Below, in pieces: positions 1 through 9,037 of a DNA stretch of 64,000 nucleotides; position 1 is the stretch's first letter; the number at the start of each line of letters is the position of its first letter. The notes beneath the pieces were generated by a model that did no database searches, had not been told where the DNA came from, and saw only the letters and a program-made list of their open reading frames with translations. Origin of the DNA: Candidatus Contendibacter sp. (GTDB lineage Bacteria > Pseudomonadota > Gammaproteobacteria > Competibacterales > Competibacteraceae); assembly GCA_029624765.1 (NCBI GenBank), contig JARSSO010000036.1, positions 1 through 64,000 of the forward strand. The letters run 5' to 3'. The position numbers were made by a program, and so were the translations under genes.

Positions 1-145
1 CGTCTGATCTCCATATCCAATCCACCGGTTAGAGATGTGTGTAATGGACAGCCGTTGGAGGAGAGGTTATGGGTGAAAATCGTGGATTCGATCCGCGATC
101 CGGTCGGCCCAGCCTTACTCCCCTGGCGGAAGGAAAGGAGGCTGA

Positions 146-1183
146 ATGATTGCTCCATGTAAGTTGCTGGTGGTCGATGATTCGAAAATCATGCGCCGGC
201 TGATTACCGAGGTTTTCGACTCGGACGACAAGATTGAAGTGGTTGGAGAGGCCGCCGACGGTATCGAGGCGTTGAACAGTATTTCCCGGCTTGCCCCCGA
301 TGTGATCACGCTGGATATCACCATGCCGGGCATGGATGGGTTGACCACCCTGAAGCACCTGATGATTCGCGGTCCCAAACCGACCGTGATGCTCAGTAAT
401 CTGACTCGGGAAGGGGAACGGACCACCTTCGACGCTCTGCGCTATGGGGCGGTCGATTTCATCGCCAAGCCGACCCGGCTGGAGGGCGGCGAGTTGGAAG
501 CCCAGGCCCAGGACATCATCGCCAAGGTGAATCTCGCCGCTGCCGTAGCGCTTGAATCGGTGTGCTATATCCGCGCCACGCCACGCGACAAGGCCGCCAC
601 GCCGACCACGCCGCGCCGTTGCGACCGGGTGGTTGCGTTCGGCGCGGCCGAGGGCGCTTACGGCGCGCTGTTGAAGATCATTCCGCGATTGCGCCCGGAT
701 TTGCCCACCGCCTATCTGGCCGTCCTGTACGCGCCGCCGCCGCATGTCGAAGCCTTCGCCCGTTACCTGGACGATTACAGCAGCGTGCGGGTCAAGCGGG
801 CGGTCGATGGCGAGCCGGTCGAGGCGGGCGTCTGCTACCTCGGCGCCGGCGCGGAGTACCTCACCATGGTCACTCGCAGCGGCCGGCTGGTGTTACAGGT
901 TCACCCCGCGCCGTTCGTCTCGCGGCGCGGTTCCATCGACCGGCTGCTGTTTTCCGTCGCCGAGGCGATGAAGGGGCAAGCGGCAGGCGTCGTCCTGTCC
1001 GGTTCCGGAGAGGATGGCAGCGAGGGACTGGAGGAAATTCATCGCATGGGCGGCGTCGCCATCGTTCAGATTCCGCAAAGCTGTTTGCACAAGGGCATGG
1101 CGCACGCCGCCCTGGCCCGTTGCAAACCCGATTTCGTGCTTGCGGATGTCAAGATCGCCGCCGCCCTCAACGGTTTGCGATGA
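146..1183 (+). CDS. CheB-like response regulator with a degenerate methylesterase domain
   Basis: 345 aa. Residues 1-120 form an intact receiver domain: acidic pair D11/D12, phosphoacceptor D57 in TLDITMPGMDG, a Ser in MLSNL and K108 in FIAKP. Residues 160-345 match the CheB methylesterase fold, which removes methyl esters from chemoreceptor glutamates. The catalytic triad is broken. The nucleophile motif (normally GASTGG) reads GAAEGA with Ala at about residue 168, and the His position reads Tyr (LYAPP, about 195). Only the Asp of the last motif (SGSGEDG, D290) remains. A strong AAAGGAGG site lies 5 bases before the ATG. It is the first gene of the chemosensory operon. The protein is probably a phosphorylation-controlled binding protein rather than an esterase. 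The family call is firm; inactivity is inferred from residues. Confidence 0.88.
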   Translation: MIAPCKLLVVDDSKIMRRLITEVFDSDDKIEVVGEAADGIEALNSISRLAPDVITLDITMPGMDGLTTLKHLMIRGPKPTVMLSNLTREGERTTFDALRYGAVDFIAKPTRLEGGELEAQAQDIIAKVNLAAAVALESVCYIRATPRDKAATPTTPRRCDRVVAFGAAEGAYGALLKIIPRLRPDLPTAYLAVLYAPPPHVEAFARYLDDYSSVRVKRAVDGEPVEAGVCYLGAGAEYLTMVTRSGRLVLQVHPAPFVSRRGSIDRLLFSVAEAMKGQAAGVVLSGSGEDGSEGLEEIHRMGGVAIVQIPQSCLHKGMAHAALARCKPDFVLADVKIAAALNGLR

Positions 1184-1243
1184 AATCACCGAACCATTTC
1201 GTTGATCGGTTTATTTTCTTCAATAAGTTGGGAGGTTAATTCA

Positions 1244-1330
1244 GTGAAAAGCTTGCGGTGGAGGATACCCGCCAAAGGGCCGGGCAGATCCGGGAGTCAC
1301 TCATCGAAGACTGGGGAAACGCAACTGTGA
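1244..1330 (+). CDS. possible 28-aa leader peptide coupled to the MCP gene
   Basis: A GTG start lies 8 bases after a near-perfect Shine-Dalgarno site (GGGAGG, 1230-1235). The short frame ends in TGA at 1328-1330, which overlaps the GTG start of the receptor gene at 1327. The peptide is basic and low complexity and resembles nothing I recognise. It could serve translational coupling or be a chance frame. The good ribosome site and exact stop/start overlap are the only support. Confidence 0.3.
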   Translation: MKSLRWRIPAKGPGRSGSHSSKTGETQL

Positions 1331-3474
1331 ATATCAAAAATCTCAGCATTGGCAAACGCCTGGGTATCGGCTTTGGAATCATGGCCGTGATCGCGCTACT
1401 GCTTGGTCTCCTGGGGGTGGTTGGAATTCGTACCCTTTCCAATGACATGGAGATTTTCGCTAGTAACCGGTATCCCGCCTTGGAAGCGCTGGGCGAACTG
1501 AATCGCCAGCGCATGGTGATTCGTGCTCAGACTTACCTCGTCTTGACTTACGAGGGACAAGACAATGTCCAGGATGGGATGCGGCGTATTCAGGATGAGC
1601 GTCGCAAGAGTTGGCAGGCGGTGGACAAGAACTGGGAGAGGCTAATGGCCATTCCACGATTCACCGCAAAGGGCAAGGCCCTGCAAGAACAGCTTAAGGG
1701 AGAGTATCAGTCCTGGCGGACGGTTTACGTGGAACTGGATAACCTCATTGCGCGGCTTGCCACCACCGCCGACCCCAACCAGAGGACCGAATTGTTCGCC
1801 GATTACCGGCGGGTGATGAACAATATGGTGCCAATCTCGGATCGCATGGGGCAAACCTTCGACGAGATGACCGAAAATAATACCGTAAACACGAATCAGA
1901 TGATCGAGAAAGATCGGGCCACAGCGGCTCAACTGGGAATCTGGTCGGTTGTGGCCATGCTCGTCGGTGTCTTGTTCGCTATCCTGGCGGGTTGGTTCAT
2001 CGCCCGTAGCGTGACGCGTCCGGTGACCCAGATGGCCAATACGGTGACTCAGATCGCCACCACTCGCGACCTCACGTTGGCCGTGCCGGTGGAAGGCCGG
2101 GACGAGATCGGCCGCATGTCCGAAGCGTTCAACCAGATGATGCATGTGGTGCGAAACGCCTTCGGCGTGGTGAACAACACGGCCACCACCGTGGACACCA
2201 GTGCCAGCGAAGTGGCCAAACGCGCGGTTGCCAACCGCGACCGCGCCCAGATCGAAGCAGAGCAATCCGAAACCGCCGCCAAGATCATCGCCGAGATGGG
2301 CGTTACCGCCGGCGAGGTGTCGCAGGCGTCGGTGGCGCAAAAGGAAGCGGCGGATCGCTCCAACGTCACGGTCGTCACGCTGCAGAAGGCCATGCAGGAA
2401 GTAGCGGCGTCCGCCACCGCGCAGAACCAGGAAGTGAACGCCACCATGGAGCGCGTGGCCGAAATGGGCCAGACCGGTGCCAAGGTGGTGGAAACCGCGC
2501 GGCAGCAGGGCGAAAAAGTGGTGGACGTGACCCAGTCGGTCAATCAGATCGCGCAGGCGGTGGAGGAAATGAACAAGGCGGTGGCGCAGGCCACCGAGTT
2601 CGGCCGCTCAGTGGCGCAGGCCGCCGAGGCGGGCAGCCGGTCGGTGGCTTCCACCGTGACCGGCATGCGGTCCATCGCCGAGTCTTCGGAACAGATTTCC
2701 GAAATCATCGGCGTGATCACGGAAATCGCCGAACAGACCAATCTGCTGGCGTTGAACGCCGCCATCGAAGCCGCCCGCGCCGGCGCGCACGGCAAGGGCT
2801 TCGCCGTGGTGGCCGACGAGGTCGGCAAGCTGGCGCAGCGGGCCTCGGAAGCTGCCAAGGAAATCACCCGGCTGATCAAGGATTCCACCGCCCGCGTCAA
2901 CGAAGGCACCAAGCTCAGCGACGAGGCGCGGCAGGCGCTGGTGAAGATCGACGAAAGCGGCAAGATCAACATGCAGGCCATCGAGGGCATCGCCAAGACC
3001 GCTGGCTTGCTGGTCGCCAACACCCAGCAGGTGCGCAACCTGGTCGGCGAACTCAACACCCTGGCGCAACAGATCGGCGGCATGGCCGGCGAGCAAGGCA
3101 CCCGCCGCGAAGCCGCGCAGAAGGCGCTGGCGGCGCTGCTGGAGCAGTCGCGGCGCATCGGTCAACTGGTGACCGAGGCCAACCAGGGCGCCACCGCCAT
3201 CGGCGACGAAATGAAGGGCATCGTGGAGCGCACCGCGCACATGACCAGCCTGACGGGCCTGCAAGCGCAACGCTCGAAGAAGGTCATGGAAATCGCCCAG
3301 ACCTCCGCCGAGGGGGCGCGCCAGACGGTGGAACGCGCCGGCGGCGTGGTCAAGCTCAGCCAGGAGTTGCAGGACGGTTCCCGCCAACTGACCGAGCAGG
3401 TGCGGCAGTTCAGGATCGTCAGAAACGAAGGCCCGATCACGCCAGCGGCCCCCATGCAATGGCAGGCCGGTTGA
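1327..3474 (+). CDS. methyl-accepting chemotaxis protein with 4HB-type sensor and HAMP
   Basis: Chemoreceptor of 715 aa. An N-terminal membrane helix (about residues 12-35) is followed by a periplasmic four-helix-bundle-like sensor of about 165 residues. A second membrane helix (about 205-228) and a HAMP domain come next, then a long cytoplasmic coiled coil. The signalling tip is clear ([21 protein letters not shown], then [18 protein letters not shown]), which is where CheW and CheA dock. The start is GTG 1327, giving the usual [11 protein letters not shown] opening and a GGGGA site 10 bases upstream. No NWETF-like CheR-binding pentapeptide ends the protein. The sensor has no recognisable ligand motif. 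It is the only receptor in the operon and probably feeds the adjacent CheW/CheA. Confidence 0.93.
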   Translation: MNIKNLSIGKRLGIGFGIMAVIALLLGLLGVVGIRTLSNDMEIFASNRYPALEALGELNRQRMVIRAQTYLVLTYEGQDNVQDGMRRIQDERRKSWQAVDKNWERLMAIPRFTAKGKALQEQLKGEYQSWRTVYVELDNLIARLATTADPNQRTELFADYRRVMNNMVPISDRMGQTFDEMTENNTVNTNQMIEKDRATAAQLGIWSVVAMLVGVLFAILAGWFIARSVTRPVTQMANTVTQIATTRDLTLAVPVEGRDEIGRMSEAFNQMMHVVRNAFGVVNNTATTVDTSASEVAKRAVANRDRAQIEAEQSETAAKIIAEMGVTAGEVSQASVAQKEAADRSNVTVVTLQKAMQEVAASATAQNQEVNATMERVAEMGQTGAKVVETARQQGEKVVDVTQSVNQIAQAVEEMNKAVAQATEFGRSVAQAAEAGSRSVASTVTGMRSIAESSEQISEIIGVITEIAEQTNLLALNAAIEAARAGAHGKGFAVVADEVGKLAQRASEAAKEITRLIKDSTARVNEGTKLSDEARQALVKIDESGKINMQAIEGIAKTAGLLVANTQQVRNLVGELNTLAQQIGGMAGEQGTRREAAQKALAALLEQSRRIGQLVTEANQGATAIGDEMKGIVERTAHMTSLTGLQAQRSKKVMEIAQTSAEGARQTVERAGGVVKLSQELQDGSRQLTEQVRQFRIVRNEGPITPAAPMQWQAG

Positions 3475-3570
3475 AGCGGCGCCGATCCGGGGCGCGGCGG
3501 GCCGGCCGATCGTAACGGATCGCCGGCTGGCCGGCCCGATCTCCGGGCGCGGACCTAAAGGAGCGCGAAA

Positions 3571-4110
3571 ATGGCTGATGTATATACAACCAGGCGAATG
3601 GAAGAAACCGAGGAAAAAGACCACCTGATGCAATTGGTGGGCTTCATGAACGGCAGGGAAATGTTCGGCGTGGATATCCTGATGGTGCAGGAAATCATTC
3701 GCGGCGCCCCGATCACCGCGGTGCCGAACACGCCGGCCTTCGTCGAGGGGGTCACCAACTTGCGGGGCAACATCATCCCGGTGATCGACTTGCGCAAACG
3801 GCTCAATCTGCCGACCGACCGGCAAGGCACGGGCAAGAACTGGGTGTTGATTCTGGACATCGCCGGCCGGGTCACCGGGTTTATCGTGGACGCCGTGACC
3901 GAGGTTCTCAAGATCGAGCGGGATGCCATCGAACCGCCGCCCGAGATCGTCGTGGCGGGACTGGAGAGCCAATATGTTCAGGGTGTTTGCGATATTGGCG
4001 AACGCTTGCTCATCCTGCTCGATTTCAACCGCATTTTGCTGGTCGAGGAAATCAAGCGGCTCAAGGAAGTCAACATGGGCGGGCAACGCTTGAGCGGTGC
4101 GGCGGGATAG
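3571..4110 (+). CDS. cheW: CheW-like scaffold protein
   Basis: 179 aa with one CheW domain after a short acidic N-terminus (about residues 1-18). CheW couples receptors to the CheA kinase in the membrane-bound array. The diagnostic stretch is visible: FGVDILMVQEIIRG, PAFVEGVTNLRGNIIPVIDL, GFIVDAVTEVLKI and VQGVCDIGERLLILLDF. An AAAGGAG ribosome site lies 11 bases before the ATG. It sits between the receptor gene and the CheY-like gene, as expected for a chemosensory operon. Nothing is unusual except the short charged extension. Confidence 0.93.
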   Translation: MADVYTTRRMEETEEKDHLMQLVGFMNGREMFGVDILMVQEIIRGAPITAVPNTPAFVEGVTNLRGNIIPVIDLRKRLNLPTDRQGTGKNWVLILDIAGRVTGFIVDAVTEVLKIERDAIEPPPEIVVAGLESQYVQGVCDIGERLLILLDFNRILLVEEIKRLKEVNMGGQRLSGAAG

Positions 4111-4141
4111 TGGGGCGGAGCGAGAGGCGCGGAGCAGGACG

Positions 4142-4525
4142 ATGAGCATACGCATTCTGGTCGTCGACGATTCCACCATGATGAGGAAATTGCTGGCCAA
4201 GGTTTTGAAGCCGCCGGGTCATCTGATCGTCGGGGAAGCCAAGAACGGGATCGAAGCCCTGGAGCTTTACAAGTCGTTGCGGCCGGACCTGGTGACCATG
4301 GATATCACCATGGAAGGCATGGACGGTTTGAGCGCCGCTCGCGAAATCCTGCGCTACGACGGCGGCGCCCGGATTTTGTTTCTCTCCAATCTGGACGAGG
4401 AGAAATATCGCGACGATGTCGAGCGACTCCGGGCGATTGGCTTCATCAACAAGCATAAATCGGAGGAAGTTCTCAAACTGATCGAGAACCTGGAAAAAAC
4501 CGAGAAAGCTGGCACCGGCGACTAG
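4142..4525 (+). CDS. CheY-like single-domain response regulator
   Basis: 127 aa, a bare receiver domain without output domain. Key residues are present: the acidic pair in VVDDSTMMRK, the phosphoacceptor Asp in TMDITMEGMDG, Ser in FLSNL and a Lys in NKHK. I chose ATG 4142 because the protein then begins exactly at the first receiver strand and the preceding codons are not receiver-like. It would be phosphorylated by the neighbouring CheA. The target could be a flagellar motor, a pilus or a non-motility output; the sequence alone does not say which. The receiver is closely similar in style to those of the two CheB-like proteins in the operon. Confidence 0.9.
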   Translation: MSIRILVVDDSTMMRKLLAKVLKPPGHLIVGEAKNGIEALELYKSLRPDLVTMDITMEGMDGLSAAREILRYDGGARILFLSNLDEEKYRDDVERLRAIGFINKHKSEEVLKLIENLEKTEKAGTGD

Positions 4526-4578
4526 CCGGCTCATCCTCCACCGCGATACCAAATACCGCTTTGACGGAAGAACATCCC

Positions 4579-7005
4579 ATGATCGAGCTTGATCCATCGC
4601 TGATTAGTGATTTTGTTGTCGAGGCTGGCGAGCATCTTGAGGAAATGGAATCGATGCTGCTGCGGTTGGCGGAGGATCCGGCGAATCGGGATCTGTTCAA
4701 CGCCATCTTCAGGCCGGTTCACACCATCAAGGGCGCTTCGCAATTTATGGGCCTGGTCCGGATCGCCGCCCTTTCCCACAAGCTGGAAGACCTGCTGGAT
4801 TTGCTTCGTCAGGGAAAGCGGCCGTCCAGTCCGGGCATCGTGGAAACCCTGATCGTGGCCCGCGATCACCTCGCCATGCTGGTGGCCGATCTGGCCCGCT
4901 CCCAGACCGAGGAAACTCCGGTTGACCATCTGATCGCCCGGCTCGAACGGATCATCGAGGGGCGGGAGGAAGTGGAGGATGTGGAGGAACCCGTGGAGCC
5001 GGTGGAACCGGTGGAATCGGCGACCCTCGGCGTCGAGACGCCGAAACCGCCGTCCACCGTTCCACCCGCGCCGGAAATGGGAACCTACGAGGAAGAGTAC
5101 GACAAGGAACTGTTCGCCATTTTCATCGAGCAATTGCGGGAGAAGCTGGCCTTCCTGAGCGCGCAGGCGCAACGGTTTGCCACCGCGCCCGATCAATTCG
5201 AGGTGCTGGAACAATGCCTTGACAGCATCAGAAGTCTCGATTCCTCCGCCAATTACATGGGTTACCAGGCGCTCTCGCTGCTGTACGAGCAATGGTGCGA
5301 CGCGATTCTCGCCGCCCAGCAGGCCGTAGCCTTGAGCCAGCCGGTTTCCATGGGTTTCATGGAAACCTATGTTGAGAGGGTGATCCAGTTCTTCCCGCAA
5401 CACGGCGACCGCTTGCCGGAAGGCGGCGAACCACCGGTGGCGCGGCCGGTCGCCAGGACACCCGCGCCGGAAATCGCCCAGGATCTCTTGCCGAAGGAAT
5501 CGCTGGAGGATCAGGCGCCGCCGGCTCCATTGGGCAAGCCCCCAGTTTCCGCTGTGGAACCGGCCCCGGCCCAGCCGGGGCCCGCGGTCGTCGAGCGGCC
5601 GGAAGAACCCGCCGCCGGGCCGGCCTGGGAGACCGAGGGTGAGCGCCAGAAAGCGGAGCCATCCCAGGAGGCCGGCGAGCGGGTCTTGAAGAAGAGCGTG
5701 CGGGTGGATGCGCACAAGATCGACATCCTGATGAACCAGGTGGGGGAACTGATCGTCGACCGCTCCTATTTCTTCCAGTTGTTCAACGAGATGAGAAACC
5801 TTCAGCAGTATCTGAAGGTCAATGCCGGACTTGATCCGAAGGACATGAAGCTGATCCGGGCCTTCACGTACCGGTTCGGCGAGGCCATCGTTTCCCTGAG
5901 CCGAACCTCCAACGAGCTTCAGGAAGGGGTGATGAAGGTACGGATGCTGCCCATTGCCCAGTTGTTCAATCGCTATCCGCGCCTGATTCACGATCTCACC
6001 CGTGGCACCAACAAACAGGTGCAACTGGAAATCCGGGGCGAGGAAACGGAACTGGACCGGATGATCATCGAGGAGATTTCCGATCCACTGATTCACCTGA
6101 TCCGCAACGCGGTCGATCACGGGTTCGAAACCGTGGCGGAACGCAAGCGCCTGGACAAACCGCCGACCGGCACGTTGCTGTTGGAAGCCTACCACGAGAG
6201 CAACCATATCGTCATCGAGATGACCGACGACGGTCGGGGCATGAATCCCGAACTGATCAAATCCAAGGCTCTCGAAAAGGGATTGTTTTCCAGAGAGGAG
6301 CTGGAGCGAATGTCGGCCCGGGAGCTGCTTCGGTTGATCATGACGCCCGGCTTTTCCACGGCGGCGGAAGTGACCAATACCTCCGGTCGCGGCGTCGGCA
6401 TGGATGTGGTGAAGAAGAATATCGAGAAGCTGAACGGCACGATTGACATTGAATCCACCATCGGTCTCCAGACCCGAATCCGACTGAAAATCCCGCTGAC
6501 CCTGGCGATCATTTCGGCGCTGATGGTGCGGGTCGGCGACAATCTGTTTACCGTGCCCCTGGCCAATGTGGAAGAAACGCTGCGCATTTTCGCCAAGGAC
6601 ATCACGACGGTCGAGGGTACCGAAGTCATTCATCTGCGCGGCAGGACCACGCCAATCTTTCGCCTGTCGGTCCTGTTTGACATTCCCTCGAACCAGCGGG
6701 AGGCCGGCAAATTTTTCGTGGTGATCGTCAACGCCGGTCTGCGGAAACTTGGATTGGTGGTGGACGAATTGCTGGGACAGGAGGAGGTGGTGATCAAGCC
6801 GCTGGTGGATTATTTGCAGGAAAAAAGCGGGTTGTCCGGCGCCACGATCATCGGTGATGGCCGGGTCTCCCTGATTCTGGACGTGTACGAATTGGCGAAT
6901 ATCGCCATGACCCGGCAGGTTGCCCGCTATCAGGAATTAAGCCTTGGAAGACGGAAAGCGGCTGGCGAAAAAACCAGCTATCCGGCGACGGGCAGGCCGA
7001 ATTAA
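4579..7005 (+). CDS. cheA: chemotaxis histidine kinase CheA
   Basis: 808 aa from ATG 4579 (GGAAG site 9 bases upstream). Order: HPt domain with the phosphorylated H48 in HTIKGA. Then a second region at about residues 170-270 that looks like an HPt fold but has RSLDSSANYMG where the His motif should be. A proline-rich linker follows, then the dimerisation region, then the ATPase with N box LIRNAVDHGFE, G1 DDGRGM and G2 SGRGVGMDVVKKNI. The protein ends in a CheW-like P5 domain. It autophosphorylates on the receptor-CheW array and passes phosphate to the receivers in this operon. It is longer than enterobacterial CheA (about 650 aa) because of the extra HPt-like module and linker. Confidence 0.95.
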   Translation: MIELDPSLISDFVVEAGEHLEEMESMLLRLAEDPANRDLFNAIFRPVHTIKGASQFMGLVRIAALSHKLEDLLDLLRQGKRPSSPGIVETLIVARDHLAMLVADLARSQTEETPVDHLIARLERIIEGREEVEDVEEPVEPVEPVESATLGVETPKPPSTVPPAPEMGTYEEEYDKELFAIFIEQLREKLAFLSAQAQRFATAPDQFEVLEQCLDSIRSLDSSANYMGYQALSLLYEQWCDAILAAQQAVALSQPVSMGFMETYVERVIQFFPQHGDRLPEGGEPPVARPVARTPAPEIAQDLLPKESLEDQAPPAPLGKPPVSAVEPAPAQPGPAVVERPEEPAAGPAWETEGERQKAEPSQEAGERVLKKSVRVDAHKIDILMNQVGELIVDRSYFFQLFNEMRNLQQYLKVNAGLDPKDMKLIRAFTYRFGEAIVSLSRTSNELQEGVMKVRMLPIAQLFNRYPRLIHDLTRGTNKQVQLEIRGEETELDRMIIEEISDPLIHLIRNAVDHGFETVAERKRLDKPPTGTLLLEAYHESNHIVIEMTDDGRGMNPELIKSKALEKGLFSREELERMSARELLRLIMTPGFSTAAEVTNTSGRGVGMDVVKKNIEKLNGTIDIESTIGLQTRIRLKIPLTLAIISALMVRVGDNLFTVPLANVEETLRIFAKDITTVEGTEVIHLRGRTTPIFRLSVLFDIPSNQREAGKFFVVIVNAGLRKLGLVVDELLGQEEVVIKPLVDYLQEKSGLSGATIIGDGRVSLILDVYELANIAMTRQVARYQELSLGRRKAAGEKTSYPATGRPN

Positions 7006-7087
7006 GCCGGCCGAATCCAACCCTCGCGTTGGGCGAAGCCGCGGTTGCGGCTGGCTGGCTTCGCTCTAACCGGTGGAGAGTTTCGAT

Positions 7088-8146
7088 ATGGTGGAAAAAA
7101 TAAAAGTCCTGGTCGTGGATGACGCCGCGTTCATGGTCAAGGCCGTCAGCGAGCTGCTGGAATCCGATCCAGGCATCAAGATCGTCGGTAACGCCAGAAA
7201 CGGTCTGGAAGGCTTGGAGAAAATAAAGGCGTTGCATCCCGATGTCGTTACCCTGGACATGGACATGCCAGTGATGGACGGTGTCACCACCATCCGTCAT
7301 ATCATGATCGAGGCGCCGGTTCCGGTCGTGGTTTTGAGTTCCCTGTTCAGCGATGGCGGCATTACCTTCGAGGCGTTGCGACTGGGCGTGGTCGATTTTC
7401 TCCCCAAGCCGTCCGGCGCCATTTCTCACGACATCCATCGCGCCAAGCAACAACTGATCGATCGCGTCAAACTGGCGGCGGTGGTGAGTTTGCAAAATAT
7501 TCGCCGGGTCAAACTGAGCCGCTGGGACAGTCGGGAACTGTTGGCCGAACGCTATCGGTTTCAGTCACTGGATTATCTCCTGGCGATAGGCACCACGCTG
7601 GGCGGGCCGAATACGTCTTTGCGTCTGATGTCAAGCCTTTCGCCGAGATTGCCGGCCGCGGCGGTCATCGTTCAAGAGATTTCTCCGAAGATCCTGCCGG
7701 CCTTCGTGAAAAAATTCGACGAGTATGTTCCGTGGAAAGTGGAAGTGGCGCGCGACGGGACGGTGCTGGAACAGGGCGTCTGTTATGTCAGTTCCTATGA
7801 AAACACGATCACGTTTCAGGTAAATTCCAATCGAGAAATCTGTCTACGGGTCGATGAAGCCTCGGACAAGCCGCTGGACGCGCTGTTTGCTTCCGCCGCG
7901 AATATCTTTGAGCGTCATGCCATCGGCCTGTTGCTGACGGGAATCGGTAACGATGGCACCGATGGATTCGCCCAGATCAAAAGAAAAGCGGGCGCCACCA
8001 TCGCCCAGGAAGTGGAGACCTGCGTCTATCCCAATCTGATTCAGTGCGCCATCGAGCGGGGCGTGGTGGATCGGGTGGTGAGCGAAAACCAGCTTCCCGC
8101 CACGATAGCGGCACTGATGGAAAATGCCGCCCATGTCGAGATGTGA
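7088..8146 (+). CDS. second CheB-like response regulator with degenerate methylesterase domain
   Basis: 352 aa. The receiver (residues 1-120) is intact: D11/D12, D57 in TLDMDMPVMDG, Ser in VVLSSL and K107 in LPKP. The C-terminal methylesterase-like domain keeps the final Asp motif (LTGIGNDGTDG, D289). The nucleophile motif reads GTTLGG (Thr at 170 for Ser) and the His motif reads VQEIS (Glu at 197 for His). It is therefore a second CheB homologue missing the same two catalytic residues, but with different substitutions from the first. ATG 7088 follows a GGAGAG site by 7 bases. Only 18 bases separate it from the ABC permease gene, suggesting one transcript. Confidence 0.88.
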   Translation: MVEKIKVLVVDDAAFMVKAVSELLESDPGIKIVGNARNGLEGLEKIKALHPDVVTLDMDMPVMDGVTTIRHIMIEAPVPVVVLSSLFSDGGITFEALRLGVVDFLPKPSGAISHDIHRAKQQLIDRVKLAAVVSLQNIRRVKLSRWDSRELLAERYRFQSLDYLLAIGTTLGGPNTSLRLMSSLSPRLPAAAVIVQEISPKILPAFVKKFDEYVPWKVEVARDGTVLEQGVCYVSSYENTITFQVNSNREICLRVDEASDKPLDALFASAANIFERHAIGLLLTGIGNDGTDGFAQIKRKAGATIAQEVETCVYPNLIQCAIERGVVDRVVSENQLPATIAALMENAAHVEM

Positions 8147-8164
8147 ACTGCGAGGAACGCGCGT

Positions 8165-8989
8165 ATGAATCGGTCCGCTACTCATACCCGGTCTTTGCTG
8201 ATGGAACGCGCGTCGGAGCTGGTGGGGTGGCGCCGTGGGAAACGGCGGATTGTTTTGCCCTTGGTCGCGTTGGCGGTGATCCTCTTGGCCTGGGAGTTGA
8301 CAACCCGCTATAGCGGCTGGAGCGCGCAGGTTTTTCCAAGCCCTTCGAGAGTGATGCGCGGCATGGGGGAGTTGATCGTCAACGGTATGCTCTTGCGGCA
8401 CTCGATAGCCAGCCTGTTTCGGGTTACGGCAGGATTTTACCTGGCGATCATTTTCGCCATACCCATCGGCATTGTCCTGGGCCGCGTGGAGACGCTCAAT
8501 CTGATGCTGAATCCGGTCATTCAGTTCTTGCGTCCCATATCGCCGCTGGCGTGGATTCCGTTGGCGGTGCTGTGGTTTGGAATCGGGGATAAGCCTGCCG
8601 TTTTTCTGATTTTCCTGGCCTGTTTCTTTCCCCTCGTGGTGGCCACGGCGATCGCGGCCCGCGCCATCAATCCCGTGTTCTTCCAGGTCGCCGCCAATTT
8701 TAAATTCAACCGCTGGGAGACCACCACCAAGGTCATTGTTCCCGCCATCATGCCGGATGTGCTGACGGCGTTGCGCCTGACGGTGGGGATCGGTTGGCTA
8801 GTGGTCGTGGCCGCGGAAATGCTCGCGGTCCGTTCTGGCCTAGGGTACCTGATCCTGGATTCCAGAAACGCCCTGCGGATGGATTACGTGATGGTGGGCA
8901 TGATGATGATCGGTCTGATCGGAATCGCGCTCGACGATCTGATGCGGCGGTTGGTATACCTGCATCCCGCGTTGCAAAGAGCTTACTGA
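8165..8989 (+). CDS. ABC transporter permease, NitT/TauT (SsuC/TauC-like) family
   Basis: 274 aa inner-membrane permease with about six hydrophobic segments and the usual cytoplasmic EAA loop near residues 175-200 (the RWETTTKVIVPAIMPDVLTA stretch). It belongs to the family that imports nitrate, sulfonates, taurine, thiamine precursors or other small anions with a soluble or anchored binding protein. A membrane helix near residues 35-55 is followed by the family-typical PSPSRV segment. It follows the second CheB-like gene by 18 bases and precedes the ATPase and binding-protein genes, so the three form one importer. The substrate cannot be read from the sequence. Confidence 0.88.
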   Translation: MNRSATHTRSLLMERASELVGWRRGKRRIVLPLVALAVILLAWELTTRYSGWSAQVFPSPSRVMRGMGELIVNGMLLRHSIASLFRVTAGFYLAIIFAIPIGIVLGRVETLNLMLNPVIQFLRPISPLAWIPLAVLWFGIGDKPAVFLIFLACFFPLVVATAIAARAINPVFFQVAANFKFNRWETTTKVIVPAIMPDVLTALRLTVGIGWLVVVAAEMLAVRSGLGYLILDSRNALRMDYVMVGMMMIGLIGIALDDLMRRLVYLHPALQRAY

Positions 8990-9037
8990 CGAAAACAGTC
9001 GCCGTGATGATTCCGGTTTCTCCGAAAAACTGACAGA

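Noticed and set aside
4531..6633. 700-codon open frame opposite cheA
   Set aside because: Glycine/histidine/arginine-rich shadow of cheA; no ribosome site or domain.
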